Shown: one piece after another, positions 60,115 to 62,176 of the stretch
Layout of the letters: every line of letters begins with the position of its first letter
How positions within the stretch are numbered: the first letter of the stretch is position 1
Source: CAYTSA01 sp964440345
GTDB lineage: Bacteria; Desulfobacterota; Desulfovibrionia; Desulfovibrionales; Desulfovibrionaceae
Direction of reading: 5' to 3'
Length of the DNA: 62,176 nucleotides
Assembly (NCBI GenBank): GCA_964440345.1
Contig: CAYTSA010000011.1
Location: forward strand, 1-62,176
The notes under the pieces: generated by a model
Seen by the model: the letters and a program-made list of their open reading frames with translations, nothing else
The model's database searches: none
Told to the model about the DNA's origin: nothing
Position numbers and translations under genes: made by a program

Positions 60115-61377
60115 ATGAGAAGGTTGCTGACTCTAATACTGACTGGAATGCTAGTGTGTTGTTTTTCATCGTGGGCGTTCGCAGACCTGAATGATGGATT
60201 GGTCGCGTACTATCCGTTTGATGGGAATGCGAATGATGCAAGTGGGAATGGAAATCATGGGACTGTGAACGGTGCAACGTTTACTACGGATAGGTTTGGA
60301 AGTTTAAATAGTGCGTATAGCTTTGATGGTGTTGACGATTATATTGTTGTAACAGACGGTTCTGCGTTTAATTTTGGTGCAGCCTTTAGCGTCTCCATTT
60401 GGGTATATCAAGAAGACCCCTGGGGGGTCCCTGATGAAGACGGGCATAAAAGGCCAGGGATACTGGATAAAAGTCACACACATAATTCAAATAACGGGTT
60501 GGCAAAAAGCTGGTGCGTAATGAGCTTTGATGTTGAAGGGTCTGTACACTATCAGTTTACATACTATTACAATCAGTCTGGAAATAGCGTAAATTTTTCT
60601 TTTGGTAGTTCCCGCCAATGGCGACATCTTTTGTTAGTGAAGAACGGTGCGACTGTTGACGTTTTTATCGATGGAGTGCTTGTGTCAACTGAAAGTATGA
60701 ATTCCACCGATATTGACACGAATGGCATAACTCCATTGTATATTGGAAGAATAGGTAACTGGAACAGGTTTTTTCATGGCAAGTTAGACGATGTCCGCAT
60801 TTACAATCGCGCACTTTCTGAATCCGAAGTCCAGGAACTTTACTCTGGTGACACATCCGGCTGCACCGAAAACGATAAAGGTGATATCGACGTCTACGCC
60901 TCTTCCGCAACCACCGGCAACACTGTCACTGTCCCGGTCCGCATCCAGGACGCGCCCAACGCTATAGATTCCCTTGGTTTCGACCTCTCATATGATTCTT
61001 CTGTGATGACCTACACAGGCTACACCGCTGGTGACCTCACCGAGGGGTTCAGTTACTTTGACTGCTCAGCGCCATCTGCCGGTACAGTCCGTTGCGGCGG
61101 ATATACTACAGGAGCAGAGGTCGCTGCAGGTTCATTCGGTGAAGGAGTCAACCTGAACTTCACGGTGAACTCATGTGAAACAAACGAGAAGTACACCTTG
61201 GGCCTCTCAGCACTCACGGATTCGATAGCAAGCTGGACAGCGACAGGCGGGTGTTTCAGCTGTTCTTCCGGAGGGTCCTGCACCGGATGTGATGTCAACG
61301 GGGATGGTTCAGTAACACCTCGTGATGCTCTGGAAGTGTTCAATAAATACCTTGGTAACGACAGCGTTTGCGACTAA
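60115..61377 (+). CDS. Secreted LamG-cohesin-dockerin protein 2
   Basis: 420 residues: signal peptide (about 1-23, LLTLILTGMLVCCFSSWAFA), LamG domain (about 25-245; GLVAYYPFDGNANDASGNGN, HGKLDDVRIYNRALSESEVQ), cohesin-like domain (about 255-385; VTVPVRIQDAPN, SLGFDLSYDSSVMTY, VRCGGYTTG) and one dockerin repeat at the C terminus, CDVNGDGSVTPRDALEVFNKYLG. Several Cys (FDCS, RCGG, NSCE, GGCFSC) could form disulfides. It is a tandem paralogue of the gene upstream (10 bp apart) with AAGGAGGG before the ATG. One polypeptide carrying both a receptor-like and a ligand-like module could chain with itself. Confidence 0.87.
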   Translation: MRRLLTLILTGMLVCCFSSWAFADLNDGLVAYYPFDGNANDASGNGNHGTVNGATFTTDRFGSLNSAYSFDGVDDYIVVTDGSAFNFGAAFSVSIWVYQEDPWGVPDEDGHKRPGILDKSHTHNSNNGLAKSWCVMSFDVEGSVHYQFTYYYNQSGNSVNFSFGSSRQWRHLLLVKNGATVDVFIDGVLVSTESMNSTDIDTNGITPLYIGRIGNWNRFFHGKLDDVRIYNRALSESEVQELYSGDTSGCTENDKGDIDVYASSATTGNTVTVPVRIQDAPNAIDSLGFDLSYDSSVMTYTGYTAGDLTEGFSYFDCSAPSAGTVRCGGYTTGAEVAAGSFGEGVNLNFTVNSCETNEKYTLGLSALTDSIASWTATGGCFSCSSGGSCTGCDVNGDGSVTPRDALEVFNKYLGNDSVCD

Positions 61378-61392
61378 AACGGAGGAGTAGTC

Positions 61393-61887
61393 ATGCAAAG
61401 AATTGTTCGAATCATACTCGCACTCACCCTGGTACTTTGTCTCGCTGGGTTTGCTACTGCTGCTGATATCTCGGTGGATAGCCCCTCCGGAGCAGTTGGT
61501 AGTCTGGTCACCTACACGATTTCGGTTTCTAACGCGCCAAACGAAGTAAAATCCTTCGGGTTGGACATAAGTTACAATGCATCAGCTCTTATGTACAACA
61601 GTATCAGTTTTGCTAGTTCTCTTGTTGCTAGTTTTTCTTACAAAGATGCAAACACTCCGTCTGATGGTATAGTCAGAATAGGCGGGTTTACTTCTCAAAA
61701 TACTATTACGCAGGGTACCTCTGGAACACTTGCACAAGTAAGTTTTACTGTCCTCAGTACTCAAGATGCGAGTGTTTTTTTGACTAACTTGAAGGATGAT
61801 ATATCTACTTGGTCAACTACTGGAGGAGGTACTCCTTCGAGTAATGTTGTTATTACACCGCAGATAACCTATCTGCTGAATAATTGA
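61393..61887 (+). CDS. Secreted stand-alone cohesin-like protein
   Basis: 164 residues: signal peptide (about 1-23, RIILALTLVLCLAGFATA) and a single cohesin-like domain (AVGSLVTYTISVSNAPNEV, SFGLDISYNASALMY, GIVRIGGFTSQ, LAQVSFTVLSTQ, LKDDISTW). It lacks LamG and dockerin and has no Cys pattern like its neighbours. It starts 15 bp after the previous stop with GGAGGAG upstream. It could cap or nucleate a cohesin-dockerin assembly. Confidence 0.82.
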   Translation: MQRIVRIILALTLVLCLAGFATAADISVDSPSGAVGSLVTYTISVSNAPNEVKSFGLDISYNASALMYNSISFASSLVASFSYKDANTPSDGIVRIGGFTSQNTITQGTSGTLAQVSFTVLSTQDASVFLTNLKDDISTWSTTGGGTPSSNVVITPQITYLLNN

Positions 61888-62176
61888 TACCTTCCTCCCC
61901 TTGCGTGATAAAGGGAGGGACATCTCGTTTCTGAGGGTCTGCGCGGGATGACTCTTCCTTTATCCATAAAGAAAACACTGATGAGGCGCCGTTTCCTTCA
62001 CAGGGAGCGACGCCTCATCTCTTTCAGCTGGTACCGGTGAACAAGGAACAGGTTTTAACGCATACAGATCAAGTCCATATAATGCTGTAAAATCAGGTTG
62101 AGACGTCTTCCCTTTGTCATATACAGGAGTTTCGTAGCAAAGTCTACATTTTCACACAAATAGTATGCAAAAACAG
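61888..62176. other. Non-coding end of the window
   Basis: No gene is seen. A hairpin GATGAGGCG (61980-61988) with CGCCTCATC (62011-62019), followed by TCTTTC, is a weak terminator candidate. A shorter CCTCCCC/GGGAGG stem lies at about 61893-61918. No copy of the tRNA-Pro 3' end is present, so the far end of the integrated element is outside the window. Confidence 0.5.

Noticed and set aside
55645..62176. Second copy of the tRNA-Pro 3' end marking the element boundary
   Set aside because: I scanned for the CCTCTCATCCCGACCA segment and did not find it; the boundary is presumably outside the window.

Overview
The window looks like chromosomal DNA of a high-GC, flagellated, anaerobic deltaproteobacterium (Desulfobacterota), most likely Desulfovibrio-related. 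This is inferred, not searched. The clues are an aro-trp cluster built on the archaeal-type AroA'/AroB' route into the shikimate pathway, flagellar genes ending in csrA-fliW, selA, a molybdopterin oxidoreductase and many chemosensory genes. The last 6.5 kb is visibly AT-richer and looks horizontally acquired.

Layout. 1-437: a short CRISPR array with type I-C-like repeats, without cas genes in the window. 438-990: non-coding, with an interspersed repeat and a 13-bp tandem repeat. 991-11444 (minus): an eleven-gene aromatic amino acid operon, read as two tandem AroA' paralogues, AroB', pheA, aroA, tyrA, trpE, trpG, trpD, trpC, trpF; trpB and trpA are not here. In front of it (11500-11675) lies a classical attenuator: a 36-codon leader peptide with eight consecutive aromatic codons (FFWFYFWY), a possible 11-bp antiterminator and an intrinsic terminator. 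11945-13683: amt and a PII protein without Tyr51. 13896-15146: EAL phosphodiesterase. 15153-16754: a two-gene DprA-like/phosphoribosyltransferase module resembling a known antiphage gene pair. 16805-20891: nth, MEMO-family protein, Hpt protein, a hypothetical and pepA.

21140-32010 is one flagellar operon (flgF-G-A-H-I-J-N-K-L-csrA-fliW) behind a sigma-54-type -24/-12 site. It encodes the distal rod, L and P rings, the hook-filament junction and the CsrA-FliW switch. 32091-37188: molybdopterin oxidoreductase, a nucleotidyltransferase pseudogene, an orphan HypB-like His-rich protein and tonB-exbB-exbD. 37296-45324 (minus): small proteins, a GAF-GAF-PAS-HisKA protein without ATPase domain, M18 aminopeptidase, UDP-glucuronate decarboxylase-like SDR, selA, folC. 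45476-55505 (plus): a secreted beta-propeller protein, rpsF-rpsR-rplI-dnaB, paaK, a DUF456-like membrane protein and a chemoreceptor with a duplicated sensor.

55568-62176: tRNA-Pro(GGG) followed by a tyrosine integrase, excisionase-like protein, AbrB-like regulator, stand-alone ParB and three secreted proteins. Two are LamG-cohesin-dockerin proteins and one is a lone cohesin. Together they could form a self-assembling extracellular structure. A 10-N assembly gap (60059-60068) interrupts the first.

A ~95-105-bp palindromic repeat family recurs in at least five intergenic places, often directly at a stop codon. The strongest candidates for new biology are the aromatic attenuator, the cohesin/dockerin island, the interspersed repeat family, the orphan HypB-like metal-binding protein and the DprA-PRTase module.
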